A DNA stretch of 64,000 nt. It comes from Cornus controversa. Its lineage: Eukaryota > Streptophyta > Magnoliopsida > Cornales > Cornaceae. How positions within the stretch are numbered: position 1 is the stretch's first letter; every line of letters starts with the position of its first letter. Below, piece after piece: positions 1-11,523 of this stretch. Under the pieces are notes generated by a model that made no database searches, was not told where the DNA came from, and worked only from the letters and a program-made list of their open reading frames with translations. The DNA is taken from positions 5,522,001 through 5,586,000 of the forward strand of contig CM048850.1 in assembly GCA_026545225.1 (NCBI GenBank). The letters are read 5' to 3'. A program made the position numbers and the translations under genes.

Positions 1-1626
1 GTATCACTGCTATTTAATTATTCTGGAATTTTTGAAAATTCTAAAAAAAATTTTCTAGTAAAAGAAAAATAAAATACAGTTCTGAGGTATACATTTAAAA
101 TTGATAAAACCACAAGGGAAGCTCATTTCCCCCTAAAATTTAAAATCCAAGTGTGTTCCATCCCTATAAGGTTACCTAAATTTTCTTAGAATTTTTTGGA
201 AATTTTAAAATATTTTCTAAATAAAAGAAGGTGAAAAATCCAATTTTGAGATATTTTAAAAATCAGTTTAACCACAAGGGGAATTCATTTTGACATGAAA
301 TTTAAAACACAAGTTCATTTAACCCCCAAAAAGTTGAAATAAAAATTTGAAATTTTTTTGAATATTTAAATATTTTTAAAATATTATTTTTCTCATTTTC
401 AAGGCTTTCCAAAAATTTCAAAAAAAAAAAAATAGTAAAACAATTTGGAATGGGTCCAAACTTTGCCCAAAGGTGGGCCCTAGCGAGTAGCGTCCACCAT
501 TCCCTTCCTTGGCACCGGCGCTAGGGCCACAAGGCGCATTGCGGGGGGGGGGGGGGGGTGGTGCTGCCAGCTTTCTTCAACCTCTCAGCCTGCGTACATT
601 ATTCACGAGTTACAGGCAGGCCCTTCTTGTACAGATCTTCTTGTTTCATCGTAAGCTATTTATTGGTACCAAAAGCCCCATAAAAAATGGCCCGAATCGA
701 AAATCCCCAATTCACAAGTTTTAGGGTTCTTTGCAAAATTTTCAAAATTAAAAATCAATTCCTTAATGATCTAATTTTCTAAGGATCAAAGGTAGTTTAG
801 CAAGCAATAACAACACAAAAGGGTTACAAATTAACATCCCTTTCCAATTTAGATTCATGCTCGTACGATTTTCATTCTCTATACACATACATTATATATA
901 TATATATATATATATATAAATCCATACACCTATAACTAGTTAGCATAATAAATCACACAAACTTCTTCAACAAGAAACAACAAAATATAACATCAAATTA
1001 TATACAAATTTTCAGATATAATCATAAGCTCAAAACCCAAACTATGTATATAGATTCAAAGGAAAAGAGAAGAATCGAACTTGCCTCTTTGACGGTTCAA
1101 AACTCGTCCACCCAATCGCTCATTCTCTCCCTTCTCTCTTTCGTCTACACTTTTGATTTCTGTACGTAAAACCTCACGGCAGAAACTCTAGTCTCCTCTT
1201 TTCTTTTCTTCTATTATTATTATTATTATTTTCTAGAAAACTAATTAAAACTAAATAAACTTAAAAACGGAAAATTAATAAAACAAACTTTAGCTCATCA
1301 TAATAATTACACCCCTAGCCCATCCATTCCAACCCAACTCAACCCAATTGCACCATTGCCCAATCCAACATTAAATAAAAGAAAATCAAAATACCCAACC
1401 CAACCAAAATTAAAATAAATAAACTCCCTAAAAATTAAAGCACTCAAATACATTTAATTCAATCACAAAGCAATTTACATGAAGTAATAAAAATAAATAC
1501 AGCATTTAAAGCACTCAAATAAATCTAAATTAATCAATACACAATCCACATTAATTCACATAAAATGATAAAATATATAAAGCATTTAAATTAAAATAAA
1601 TGATGTCAAAAATTACAGGGTATTAC
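1..1626 (-). mobile_element. LTR-like sequence in the left duplicated block, cut by the window edge
   Basis: On the minus strand it starts TGTAATACCCTG at 1626 and runs to the window edge. The equivalent in the right block ends at TGATACCA, so this copy lacks only about two bases. TG...CA ends, a length near 1.6 kb and the TGTAATACCC start suit a gypsy-type LTR. No coding sequence was seen. Being in both blocks, it was in place before the duplication. The LTR call is inference. Confidence 0.5.
541..560. repeat. Poly-G tract (16 G)
   Basis: A run of 16 G at 543-558. The equivalent site in the right block (13848-13872) has 25 G, then A and five more G. A length-variable homopolymer. Confidence 0.9.
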
Positions 1627-2765
1627 ATCTCGAAATGTCCATTAAATCATTCAAAATGCGTGTATAGCGAAAATGATGTAAAATTAAAAAAACGGTCAAA
1701 ATTGGTCACGGTCTCTACAGAGACCCGGAAGGCAATCTAAAGAAATTTGTGGAGGAGTTGCAAGTGTAACTCTGCAGAACGCTGGCAACTCGCTACTCTT
1801 AGTAATTGTTCTCAGTCTACACCAACAAAAGAGGATCCTCTTTTTCTTCTAGACTCACGGCCTGCATTTTAGATGCCAGCACAAAAATGTTTGATGTTAT
1901 AATTTTTTTTCCATGGTATTTTCAATGTTTTTCATGTCTGCATGGTATTTTAGTCATTAGGGTGTTAGCTTTCACTTTTGCATGAATTCTTTGTCTATAC
2001 TAACATAACAATGATATATAAGATGTTATGTACGCCTTTGTTTAGCTAATTGGAATGGAATAGAAAGTGTGCATCTACTTAGCATTTCTATGCTAGTTAT
2101 ATTTGTTTATAATATAAAAGGGCCTGGTAAAAAGCCAAATTCAAGCTAAAAAAAAAAAGACATATATTATTAAAAAAAAAGGATATATATTTAATCTTGA
2201 TCACTATATATTTTAAATAGTTATATATTCTGACTTTTGTTGTTTTGCTTAGTTATGGGGGTAAGGGGCCGGAATATAAATTGGGATAATAGGGGTGAGC
2301 TTTTGAAAAGTTACGAAAGTAAATTCCGTGGGAAACATTAAATGTATTATTTTATTAATTTTTTTTCTTTTTTTACTTTTGCATCATATCATTGCTTTGT
2401 TTACTTTTAAATCTTTCATATCACAGAGGTTATTCAAAACTATATCATTTAGTTAAAGAAAAGGAAGTGATAGCATTGGAATTAGGACTAAGTTCAAAGC
2501 ATTGAGATTAGGATTTCTTTGAAGAAGCTGAGAAAAGAAGAAAGATAAAGACATAAAAAAGTGACGAGTCATTTTTTTATTTTTATTTTTTTTTGTGTAA
2601 AAAGTAAATAATACAAATGGTGTTTTATAAATATTTATTTATTGACACATTTATTTTTTTGTTTTGCTAGTGTGCGTATATATATAGAGAGAGAGTTTTA
2701 TTGACACATTGATTATATAAAATTAATTTTTATTTCAGTCCAATAATTTATTTTTTGTTTTGCTA

Positions 2766-2766
<1 letters not shown>

Positions 2767-2836
<70 letters not shown>
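2767..2836. repeat. Compound TG/TA/GA microsatellite
   Basis: Short TG, then about 14 TA, then about 17 GA units, with an equivalent at 16118-16187 of different lengths. It forces a spurious ORF (Ile-Tyr then Arg-Glu repeats) that is not a gene. Confidence 0.9.
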
Positions 2837-2839
<3 letters not shown>

Positions 2840-3152
2840 GCATGGGGTTTCAAACCTAAAAAAACTCCTAGGTAACTCCAGCAAACTGCTAACTTTTTCG
2901 CAACAATCTTGTTATTTAATTAATACTGATAATATTAAATAATATAATAATTGCACAAAGTTTCCTCAAATTTATTAAGCTAAAGGAAGGAAGACAACAC
3001 AATTACACAAAGTTCAGGATGAGCAAAGGTTCGCCAAATAACAACCGGATATATAGAAAATCGATCATAGGAAGAGACATGTAGTACCTTATGCATGGTA
3101 CTTTACATTCATTGATCGATCCATTAATATATATTCCAGTGTGGACAATTAA

Positions 3153-3502
3153 TTAATATGAATTAATCTTGGCAAATTCAATACTCTCCTTCCCATCGTG
3201 AGCTTTACCGAAGAAATGAGTAAAGTATTCAGAGTAGAGAAGTTGCTTGTACACTGGTCGCTCTCCGCTCTCTTGCAGTACTTGTTGCAGAGGACCGATG
3301 ACTGAATTAGGTGCCGGGTTCACAAAGATGGGTACTGACACCCTATTCTTGGTTGCATTAACAATCACACGATGCTCGACGCTCTTGTATCGACCATTGC
3401 TCAAGATCTGAAGTACATCTCCTATGTTAATCACCAGTGCGCCCTTTATGGGTGTGACATGGATCCAGTTATTGCCGTTGCTTCCTCGCACGTAAAGACC
3501 AC
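3153..3502 (-). pseudogene. Orphan last exon of a feruloyl-CoA 6'-hydroxylase-like dioxygenase
   Basis: This matches exon 3 of the intact gene at 16500-16849, differing by one residue (Asn for Ser just before [11 protein letters not shown]). It keeps the second iron-binding His (SVEHRV), the 2-oxoglutarate-binding RxS (RVS), the stop codon and the splice acceptor (ACAG at its 5' side). Exons 1 and 2, with the HxD iron-binding pair, are absent upstream, where unrelated sequence starts near 3650. It cannot make an active dioxygenase alone. Its reading frame is unbroken, consistent with a recent copy. It could be transcribed as part of another RNA; nothing here shows that it is. Confidence 0.9.
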
Positions 3503-3650
3503 CTGTACATGTCATTAGTGGACATATACGAGGATATGTTTGGTAATATTATTAATGTGAGAAAAAGAAAAGAAAGGAAAGTGTTAAACTTAATATTATG
3601 GTACATGTTATTAGTGGACATATATTAGTCCGGATGGTATACATGAATAT

Positions 3651-3882
3651 AGATACATTTATAGATACATTTCAGATGAAAATATATAAATATATTCCTT
3701 CCTAGGCATATCCCTTTGTACGAAATCTCGAAACTTAATTAGAATATATTTACTCTGGATTATTGCAAAATTGTTGAATAAATAACACCGATTAAAGTAT
3801 ACTGCTTCGATTGAGGCCTTGATTAGTTTGCTTTTTAATTCATACCTCTCAAAAGTATTTCAGTTTTGAGAACACCTAATTA
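3651..3882. other. Noncoding AT-rich sequence
   Basis: Between the end of the duplicated block and a MITE-like element. No ORF, repeat or RNA gene recognised. Confidence 0.5.
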
Positions 3883-5136
3883 GGATTAAGTGCATTAAAC
3901 CCCCTTCAACTATTTTCTCTTTTTCAAAACACCCCCTCATGAAATATTATTTGGACACTTAACCCCCTAAACTATCTTCTATCTCTCAAAAAACTCCCCT
4001 AAACTATCATTTGTACACTTAACCCCCTAAACTATCTGCTCTCTCTACAATAAATCCCAAATCGTTAAATTATTGTCCAAAATCTAGCCTTAGTTGACAC
4101 ACATGACCCACTCCAAATTTAAAATGCCAAAAATACCCTTATGACTGTTAAACCCATTATATATATAAATACGCCTTATATCTCAACCTCTACAATCAAC
4201 ATAACCAACATGTCTTATATTATTGTATTTTCTTTTTATATATCTCTTTATATATAGAAATTACATATATTTATATTTTTTTATTGTATTTTATAAAAAA
4301 AAAATTATTCTTATTGACTTATAATTTTGTATTTATTATATTATATTTTATATTATATATAATTGTATTTATATATAGCTATTATTTTATTGTATTTTCA
4401 TCTTATATATATTATATATATATTTATTTATTATTACTATATATATCTTTATATTTATATATATATTTTTTATTTATTGTATTTTATTTATATTTTTATT
4501 TATTGTATTTTATTTTGTTATATTTATATTTTTTGAGTCACCAATTTTGTATTTATTGTATTTTCTAATTTTTTTATATAAAATTTTAATTTATTGTATT
4601 ATATTATATTTTTGAGTAAGAAAATTTTTTATTTATTGCATTTTATAAAAAAATCATAAATGAAAACTTGAACTAAAAATGAAATCTGAAACTGAAAGCT
4701 TCATTATGAAGCTTTCAAATTATACCTAAGGATTGTCAAAATTTTGACATCACTTCTATGTTTTCAGAAATGAAAACTGCGTTATCAAACGCGATTGTCA
4801 AAGAAGTAAAAATGAAAGTTAAAATCTGAAATCGAAAGTGCTACCAAACAGGGCCTTAGTCTACTTCACCAACAATCATACATATTAACTAAGGACAAAA
4901 AAGTAATTTGATTTTTTTGTTAAATGCTAGTTGACAATTTTTCCTTAAGTGTGTGTTTCTTATAGTTGAGGAGGGTTTCTTGAAATCTAGTAATAGTTCA
5001 AGGTGCCAATTTGTAGTTCAGGGGTTTTCTTTGCAATTTGGTGATAGTTCAGGAGGTTTCTTGCAATTTGGTGATAGTTCAGGGGATTTTTACAGAATAG
5101 TGATAGTTTAGGAGGGTTTAATGCACTTAACCCTAT
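3883..5136. mobile_element. Non-autonomous DNA transposon (MITE-like) with terminal inverted repeats
   Basis: The left end reads GGATTAAGTGCATTAAACCC and the right end is its near-perfect inverse (GGGTTTAATGCACTTAACCC, ending near 5134). Inside each end, short motifs repeat: CCCCTAAACTATC several times on the left, GATAGTTCAGGGG-like units on the right, giving a subterminal inverted repeat of about 200 bp. The flanks share TAATTA (3877-3882 and 5137-5142), a possible target duplication. The core (4200-4680) is extremely AT-rich with no transposase. Mutator-like or hAT-like origin is possible; the superfamily is not settled. Confidence 0.75.
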
Positions 5137-5377
5137 TAATTATTGGAAAAAGATACTTCCAATCTGACTAAATCATAACGATTGAATAGAGTAAGTCCCA
5201 TATTTGGGTAATTATTGTGGTTTAGCTAGTTTTTGGATACAATTTACAAAGCTCGCATGCATAACATTGTTGTTAAGCTAGTTATTTGATTGGAAAAAAA
5301 GCTAAGTTAATGATGTCTCCTCAGTCCATTACCATCTCCCATTTTTACAAGAGTCATTAGCCGAAAGACATTAATTT

Positions 5378-5572
5378 CAATTCTAAGGGATGGCTCAAAT
5401 GATAAGTCACTTCGTGGTGTTTCGGAAAGTATAAGGTTTAAGATTTGATTCTCTTTGAGAGCAAATAATTTCTTGGGACCACGCCGGCGGTGCAAGCTAA
5501 ACTTTACCTACCAGTGTGGAAGGAGCACTTTGCACAAGTCTCGGGGATTAGTTGAATTCAAAAAAAAAAAAC
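5378..5572 (+). mobile_element. SINE, about 195 bp, with target-site duplication
   Basis: tRNA-derived short retroelement. Its 5' part has an A-box-like GATGGCTCAAATG and a B-box-like GGTTTAAGATTTGA; its 3' end CTCGGGGATTAGTTGAATTC precedes a poly-A tail, resembling the Au SINE type. Flanking direct repeats ACATTAATTT lie at 5368-5377 and 5573-5582. Confidence 0.82.
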
Positions 5573-5582
5573 ACATTAATTT

Positions 5583-6307
5583 TGTTCAAATGCACATGTT
5601 TTATAAGGGTTAAGTGCAAAAAACACCCCTAATGTGTATACTCTAAGTAGTACTTTGGCCCTCTATTTTTTAAAAAAAGGTGCAAATACTCCTTTGACAA
5701 CTTTTTAGTGACAAGTGATATAAAGTAAATCTGTAATTTTGTTTTTGCCTTATCTCCGTCTGAGCGTGCTCACTCTCTCTCTCTCTCTCCAACATGGCAT
5801 AACACTAAAATAGAAATTAAAATTTGTAATTATAGTTCTAAGAAAAAATTGGTTTGTAACCCAATTTCTTGTTTAACTATTTAAATATGTTAAAATTTCA
5901 ATTGGTTGTTTTTTTTTCTTTTTATAAATTTAATTATTAAATAATTAGTCTTTTTTCTAAATGAAAAATATGTTATAATTATAAATTACAAAGAGTGAAG
6001 CTTGAAATTTGAGATATTGAAAATGAAGGCATCAAGACCAATTCAAAAATATTATAATCTATTCTAAAAGATTCAATTATTGTGTCCCCAATAATGGATT
6101 TCAAGTCCATATATTTGATCTAATTTGTGAAATCACATAAGGCAAACGATGTCTAATTATTAAAGTTGTTACGTATAATCTCTCCTTAACCATGTTTTCT
6201 TTATTGGAGTTGATCCACACACCTATCCATATATTGTTGTAATCAAGAGCAATATTGAGTTTTTCTGCTCACCACCCACGTTTGGCTGCATAGAAAACAG
6301 AACCAAT
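5583..6307. other. AT-rich intergenic sequence with a possible second MITE end
   Basis: The stretch near 5609 (GGGTTAAGTGCAAAAAACACCC) resembles the terminal repeat of the element at 3883-5136, but no partner end was found. A CT microsatellite lies at 5771-5789. No gene seen. Confidence 0.4.
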
Positions 6308-6324
6308 AACATTACAACAGTGAA

Positions 6325-6444
6325 CCAAAGGCCAATTGGTCGAGCATAAGCTCTGACTTTCCAAATGAAAGGTTCAGGTTCAAGCTGTGGAGGCAGTATG
6401 TGTTTGTGTCTTTGTGAGTATTGCTTTAATTTCTAAAAAAAAAA
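6325..6444 (+). mobile_element. Short SINE (about 120 bp) with perfect 17-bp target duplication
   Basis: The body starts CCAAAGGCCAATTGGTCGAG, contains a B-box-like GGTTCAGGTTCAAGC and ends in TTTAATTTCT plus poly-A. The 17-bp direct repeat AACATTACAACAGTGAA flanks it at 6308-6324 and 6445-6461, the hallmark of LINE-type target-primed insertion. The short length and pol III boxes suit a tRNA-derived SINE. Confidence 0.88.
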
Positions 6445-6534
6445 AACATTACAACAGTGAAGAAAATACCAAACATTACGTAATGTTTTAAACAATCCAA
6501 TGCTTTAAATTTGCCTATGATAAGACCAAACAAT

Positions 6535-6640
6535 TTTCTTTAAATTTGAAAGATTCGGCAATCTTTCCAATGCATCACATAAATGAGGCATCCATCACTT
6601 CCAGCTTCTCTGACATCTAAATTTCAAAGGAGTGAACATG
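6535..6640 (-). pseudogene. Fragment of a leucine-rich repeat from an NBS-LRR gene
   Basis: The minus strand resembles the LRR segment at 8580-8650 of the neighbouring pseudogene (both encode a SEKLEV- or LEKLEV-type stretch followed by DAS). Reading is broken and short. It is probably a stray LRR repeat or a remnant of a second resistance gene. Confidence 0.4.
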
Positions 6641-7159
6641 GTGTGAAAATATATTAACTTGTAGGATTTTACTCAATCATAAATGACACATCAAAGCCCA
6701 AGTATTTTTTCTACTTCAATTTATCACAAACTTCATAAATTATTCCTGCCACAATCATTTGAGAACTAGTCATAACTTATGTCAAACAATAACAAGCTAA
6801 GAAGGATAAAGGAAAAAAAGAAAAAAGAAAAAAACAATCATCTTCTAGGCACATCTACTTCCATAATTCTTCTATTGTAGCTTCATTCTTAACCTGTAGA
6901 TTTCAACTCAATTTTTATCTGACATATCTTAGAGTAGCTACATAAATGAATGTAGAAACTAAACCAAGTAATAGTATATCATGCATTAACCTCAATTACT
7001 TAAATTTAATTAAATTACATAATATAATTACTACTAATCAAACACAATCACTTGGAACAACTTGCAATAGAAAAATATAAATAGCAACAAAGTGGAACCA
7101 ATACAGTTCCAACACAAGCAAACAACTTGAAATTAGTTGAACAAGAAAAACAGTGTGTG
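6641..7159. other. AT-rich intergenic sequence
   Basis: No reading frame, repeat or RNA gene recognised. Confidence 0.4.
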
Positions 7160-7164
7160 TCCAA

Positions 7165-7245
7165 CTGTTTTATAATTGTAACATAGTGGTATCTTCTCTA
7201 CCATTTAAAGTAGAAGGTCGAAGGTTCAAGTCCCACTAGGGACCA
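7165..7245 (+). mobile_element. tRNA-derived SINE-like fragment
   Basis: A tRNA-like A-box region (AACATAGTGGTATC) and a strong B box (GGTTCAAGTCCCAC) are about 50 bp apart, followed by an A-rich tail. The acceptor stem does not pair as in a real tRNA gene, so I read it as a SINE head. No target duplication was found. Confidence 0.45.
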
Positions 7246-8844
7246 ATAAAAAAGAAAGTGTTATTACATATTCAAAGAAAGAATCATGAGTTATCTTCCA
7301 AATAAATAAATAACACAACGTAACTAATCAGATCCACCGAAAATGCAGAATGCCTCCATTTTCACAAAGAAATAAAAATAAAAATATCTATGGGATTTGG
7401 GGCCACCAACATATTTTCTCAATATCTCAAGAAAAATTGTAGAAGCCCTCTCTGCTTTGTTAAGACCAGTGCTCTCTAGAAGTTTAAAATTTAATTTAGA
7501 TTTAACATGATTAATACTAACTTTTATCAATACATGGAAAATTTAAATGAAACTTTCTGCAGATATTAAAATAAATAATAATAAGAAAGATAAATGATGA
7601 GATAACAATGATGTTACGTATCTAAGGAGTGTCCGAGTATCTGACACGGGCACGACATCCCTATACGAAGGTGTCCGTGCATTCTAGGATATGTATAGTT
7701 GAATTTTTGTGTTTGGCAGATGGGGTACTTGTTCAAGTGATGTGCATTCTCTGACATTAAGTTCCTTCAAGCTAGCTTCCAAAGCCTCAAGACCTTCAAT
7801 CTCGCGTAACCTTGTGCATTCATTAAGTTGTAAGCGTCTCAACATTTTCAAGTTTGACAGATTGGGTAATCTTACTATGGATCCGCAACCACTTAAAAGT
7901 CAAATTTTCCATCGACTCCAATCTAAAATCTCTAGTCCCTGGATCTTCTTTAGTTTCGTGCATTTGGAAACATCTACTGTCTTTTAACTTGTTTAAGTTT
8001 GACCCAGCTGGTTTATTTTCAAGATTCTTGTACTCACTCATCTCCAAGCATGGTAGAGGTGCCCAACGTTCAAGCAAATCAAGTGTAATTATTTTCTCGC
8101 ACCGAATTATAGACAAGCCTACCAGTGATTTTAGATTTCCAAGCCCTTTAACCCTCTTCAGCATACCACATTCCTCTGTGTGCAAACTTTCTAGAGATTT
8201 TAGATATCCATGCACTTGAACCTCTTTCAGGGTATGGCACGCACATATGTACAATCTTTTCAATGACTCTTGTCCCCCAAGCCCTTGTATCGCAATTCTT
8301 AAGCTTTAATTCCAACAAAATTTTCAAATTTGACAAATCGAGCAATATTTCCAATGACGGACAACCTTTAATATATATCACTCAACCAGACTACTCAATA
8401 TACATCCAAGCATACCAAGTGTAACTATTTTCTCGCAATCAATTATAGATAAACTTGTCTGTGATTTTTGATTTCCAAGCCCTTGAACCCTTTTCAGCAC
8501 ATCGCAGTCCTCTTATGTGCAAGCTTTCTAGAGACTCTAGATTTCCAAGCACTTGAATCTCTCAACACAACTAGGAATGTTACCCTCCAAGACAATACAA
8601 CATGAGGCATCTAGAACTTCCAGCTTCTCTAACATCCAAATTTCATTAGGTAGCTTCGTTATTGCAGTCAGCATAATGATAAGCACTGATGGGTCAATTT
8701 CGACAAAATTACGACAACCTTGAAGATTCAATATTTCTAAACTTGAAAGATTCAACATTTCTAAACTTACATATCTTGAAAAGTTTGGAATCCTGCTTAA
8801 ATGCCTATTACTAGTCACCACCAGAACTTTTAACTTATTTGTTA

Positions 8845-9200
8845 CCTGTTGAAAAGATATATCCATCAATTTACAACATATATGTATATGATGGAAAACA
8901 AGAAACCAAATGAAGATAGAGATGTTCCACAGACCTTAATTTGATTCCAACCTTTCCAATTTTCTGTGATGACACTATCTCACAGGTCAAGAATGACTAG
9001 ATTCCTCGTATAGAAATTGGTTGCTGTAAATTCGCTTGGACATTCGTTCCAACAAAGCCATCTTTATTGTGATAGATGATGCTTAAAATTTCCAGCAATT
9101 TTTGTGCCATTTACTTGAAGATACCTTAGATTATATAGATTCGTGAATTCCTCAGTTGTAAGGTCGGGAGACATCTCCTCAACCCTCAGGAGTCAGGACT
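8845..9200 (-). pseudogene. Linker exon region and intron of the broken resistance gene
   Basis: The exon ending at 8935 encodes a stretch like EEFTNLYNLRYLQV, then ATNFYTRNLVILDL and ENWKGWNQIK, typical of the segment joining NB-ARC to the LRR. Two stop codons break it (after HHLSQ and after VILDL). The donor AAG/GTCTGT lies at 8935/8934 and the next acceptor CAACAG ends at 8846. Confidence 0.7.
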
Positions 9201-9730
9201 TCAACCTTTTCTGTTCCCGACAACGAAAAATCATACAACAAGAAGTAAACATTGACCGAAGGACCAATTTTTTGACATGCTAAACAAAAAAAGAATTATG
9301 AAAAATAGAAATTAATTAAATCTTTTGAGTAGGGAAAAAAAAAAACAGACTTTTAGTGACTTTTAAAAAATTAATAATTAATGGCTTATAGATTACTTAA
9401 ACAAAATTTGAAATTAAAAATGAAGAAACTAGTCAGTTATTTTTTTGAACTCAACTTAACTTGCAGTCGGACTCAATGGACCTTGGGTTGTCTAGCACCC
9501 AAGTCTATTTAAGATTATGTTGGACTCAAGTTCGTAGCAGTATTAGTAGCAACAATGACATGATTAGTCTTGGTTGGTTTCTAGAAATCTAAGCCCGAGG
9601 ACAAACCAGACTGAGGTACCTAATATTTTCAATTTAAACCCAAACTAGGAGTTATGTAAGCCCATCGAATATCAGATTTGTCAACCAAGTAGCTCCCTCG
9701 TTCGCACTCGTGAATGCTACCATTAAAATC

Positions 9731-10329
9731 TGATGCAGGAGTATCCGAGTCAGATGATGCTGAGCTGTCAGACGACACGTTGATGGCACTGAAATATCTT
9801 GAGTTGGCAGATCAGCGTAAAGATGGCAGAAAACCGTGACCTTGTCACTAATTAGGGTATTTTTGGACGCGCTTCAGTATTTTGGCCATAACTTTGGCTA
9901 CAGGTGTCAGAATCGCCTTTATGACCACAATTCGGAAAGGCTGGGTGTGTTTGTTTTCGAGGCCAAAATCCACTGTTTTCCCCTCCGAATCCCTAATTTT
10001 AGTTATTTCTTTCCTTTTTTGGTAATATTTATTTTGTTGATTAGGAAGAGATTCTGGGCTTGATTTGGGCCAGAATTTTGGCAACTTTCTTCTTTTATTT
10101 CGTATTTTATTTTGGCAAGAATATTAGGTTTTGCTATTTTTGGTAATGTTGACGAAGTTCAGCTATATAACCCGGCTTGTGGGTTGATTCGAAGGTACTT
10201 TTGATTTTGAATAATAATATTGAATACCAGAGACTTTTCTCTGAGTTTTTGGAAAATTCTCGTGCTTTCTTTCTGTTTATTTTCTGTTGCCCTTAGCCTA
10301 CAGAATAATCACTATTCTGTCCGGCGTCA
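9731..10329 (+). mobile_element. Solo LTR (599 bp) in an intron of the resistance pseudogene
   Basis: It starts TGATGCAGGAG and ends CCGGCGTCA, flanked by a perfect 5-bp duplication AAATC at 9726-9730 and 10330-10334. A TATA-like CTATATAACC lies near 10162, followed by a typical R/U5-like stretch, which suggests the plus orientation. No coding region or second LTR lies nearby, so it is a solo LTR left by LTR-LTR recombination. Its position just past the NB-ARC exon donor places it in the intron. Confidence 0.85.
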
Positions 10330-10430
10330 AAATCACTTGTGTGTGCATGTGTATTATGAGATGACATTAATGAGGGTCAAGAAGATAAGGGGCATAAATT
10401 TTAGTTCACTGGGGTATTACCTTACATCCT

Positions 10431-11523
10431 TTCAGTACATCCAGTGCTTCCTTTTGATCCCACAATCTACTATGTGCTCCAGGATTTTTGAGATTTTCTT
10501 GACAGACGATCTCCCTACCGAGATCTCTAAGTTGATCATGCATTCTTGGTACATTATCGTCTCCTATTTTTATGAGATACATGAGACAAAGAAAATTAAT
10601 TTCCTTCTCTAGATAATAACCACAGTCATCCCACATGTAAGATGAATATGTTTTATTCATCCCTATAAAAAGACATGCAATATCTAGAAAAATCTGTTGT
10701 TGCTCATAATTTAATTCATCATAACTTATTCTCAACTTTTTTTGAACTTGATCAGCTGGTATTTTTTTCAACTTCTTCAATGTATCTTCTCATACCACTT
10801 TTGTCATGTCAGACAAAAACAAACCAATAACCTCAAGAGTTAGAGGAAGCCCTGCAGCAATGGATGCAACATTACTAGAGATGTCTTTATAGTCGTTTGG
10901 AGTAAACTTCCTTCTAAAGGCATGCATCTTGAAAAGTTGAAGTGATTTATCAGAATTTATAAATGGGGGTTCATATTCAGCATCCACTTGAACAACATTT
11001 AAAGCATGCTTGTCTCTAGTTGTAATTATAATTCTACTTCCCGGGCCAAACCAATTCGGATTTCCAACAATCAAATCAAATTGATCCTTGTCCTTCAAAT
11101 CATCAAGAACAATGAGAACTTTCTTTTTGAGAAATTGTTGTTTAATAATGTCGATTCCACTGTCGACATCAAGAATGTCTAGGCATGTTCTAAGATTGTT
11201 GCTAGCAATAAGTTGTTTTTGCAAAGAGACAAAGCCTTTGTGTTGTTGCGTTGTTTCGTAAATATATGCAAGAAAGCTACAACATTTAAAGTGCTTGATG
11301 TGCTTGTTGTAGATCGACTTGGCAATAGTTGTCTTGCCAATACCTCCCATGCCATGGATACCAACAATTCTGTGTATCTTTTGAACTAAACTTTAATAAT
11401 CTCTTCATTTGACTTGCATGATAATCGATTTTAACCAAGTTGTCAGGTAAAACCATGCAAATTTTTGTTATAACTCTAACAACACTATTTGAACAACCAT
11501 CTTTTACTAGTTTTCCTCGATGC
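10431..11523 (-). pseudogene. NB-ARC exon of the broken resistance gene
   Basis: Motifs in order: P-loop GMGGIGKTT (near 11350), kinase-2 VLIVLDDL (near 11120-11097), RNBS-B GPGSRIIITTRD (near 11045-11010), GLPL (near 10850) and an MHD-type motif in RMHDQLRDLGREIV (near 10510). The exon begins after an acceptor at 11525-11524 and ends at a donor AAG/GTAATA at 10431/10430, matching the usual intron after NB-ARC in TIR-class genes. An extra base between KDT and IVGIHG shifts the frame. A TGA near 10788 stands where the family has Trp (before EDTLKKLKK). Otherwise the frame is open, so inactivation may be fairly recent. Confidence 0.88.

Larger units (their letters stand above)
1..3650. repeat. 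Left copy of a duplicated block of at least 3.6 kb
   Basis: This block recurs in the same orientation at 13304-16896. The two match almost base for base, with scattered substitutions and small indels; the offset drifts from 13303 to 13347. It holds an LTR-like sequence, a poly-G tract, AT and GA microsatellites and the final exon of a 2-oxoglutarate dioxygenase. Homology ends near 3650, inside what is intron 2 of the intact gene, so exons 1 and 2 were not copied. The left end lies outside the window. The single amino-acid change in the shared exon suggests a recent event. Confidence 0.93.

Noticed and set aside
4284..4568. 94-codon open frame rich in Ile, Tyr, Leu and Phe
   Set aside because: It lies in the very AT-rich core of a MITE-like element; composition alone explains it.
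7165..7245. Possible tRNA gene
   Set aside because: It has A- and B-box motifs but no pairing acceptor stem or clear anticodon arm; a SINE head fits better.
7709..8219. Plus-strand frames near 7.7-8.2 kb
   Set aside because: They are the reverse complement of leucine-rich-repeat coding on the minus strand.
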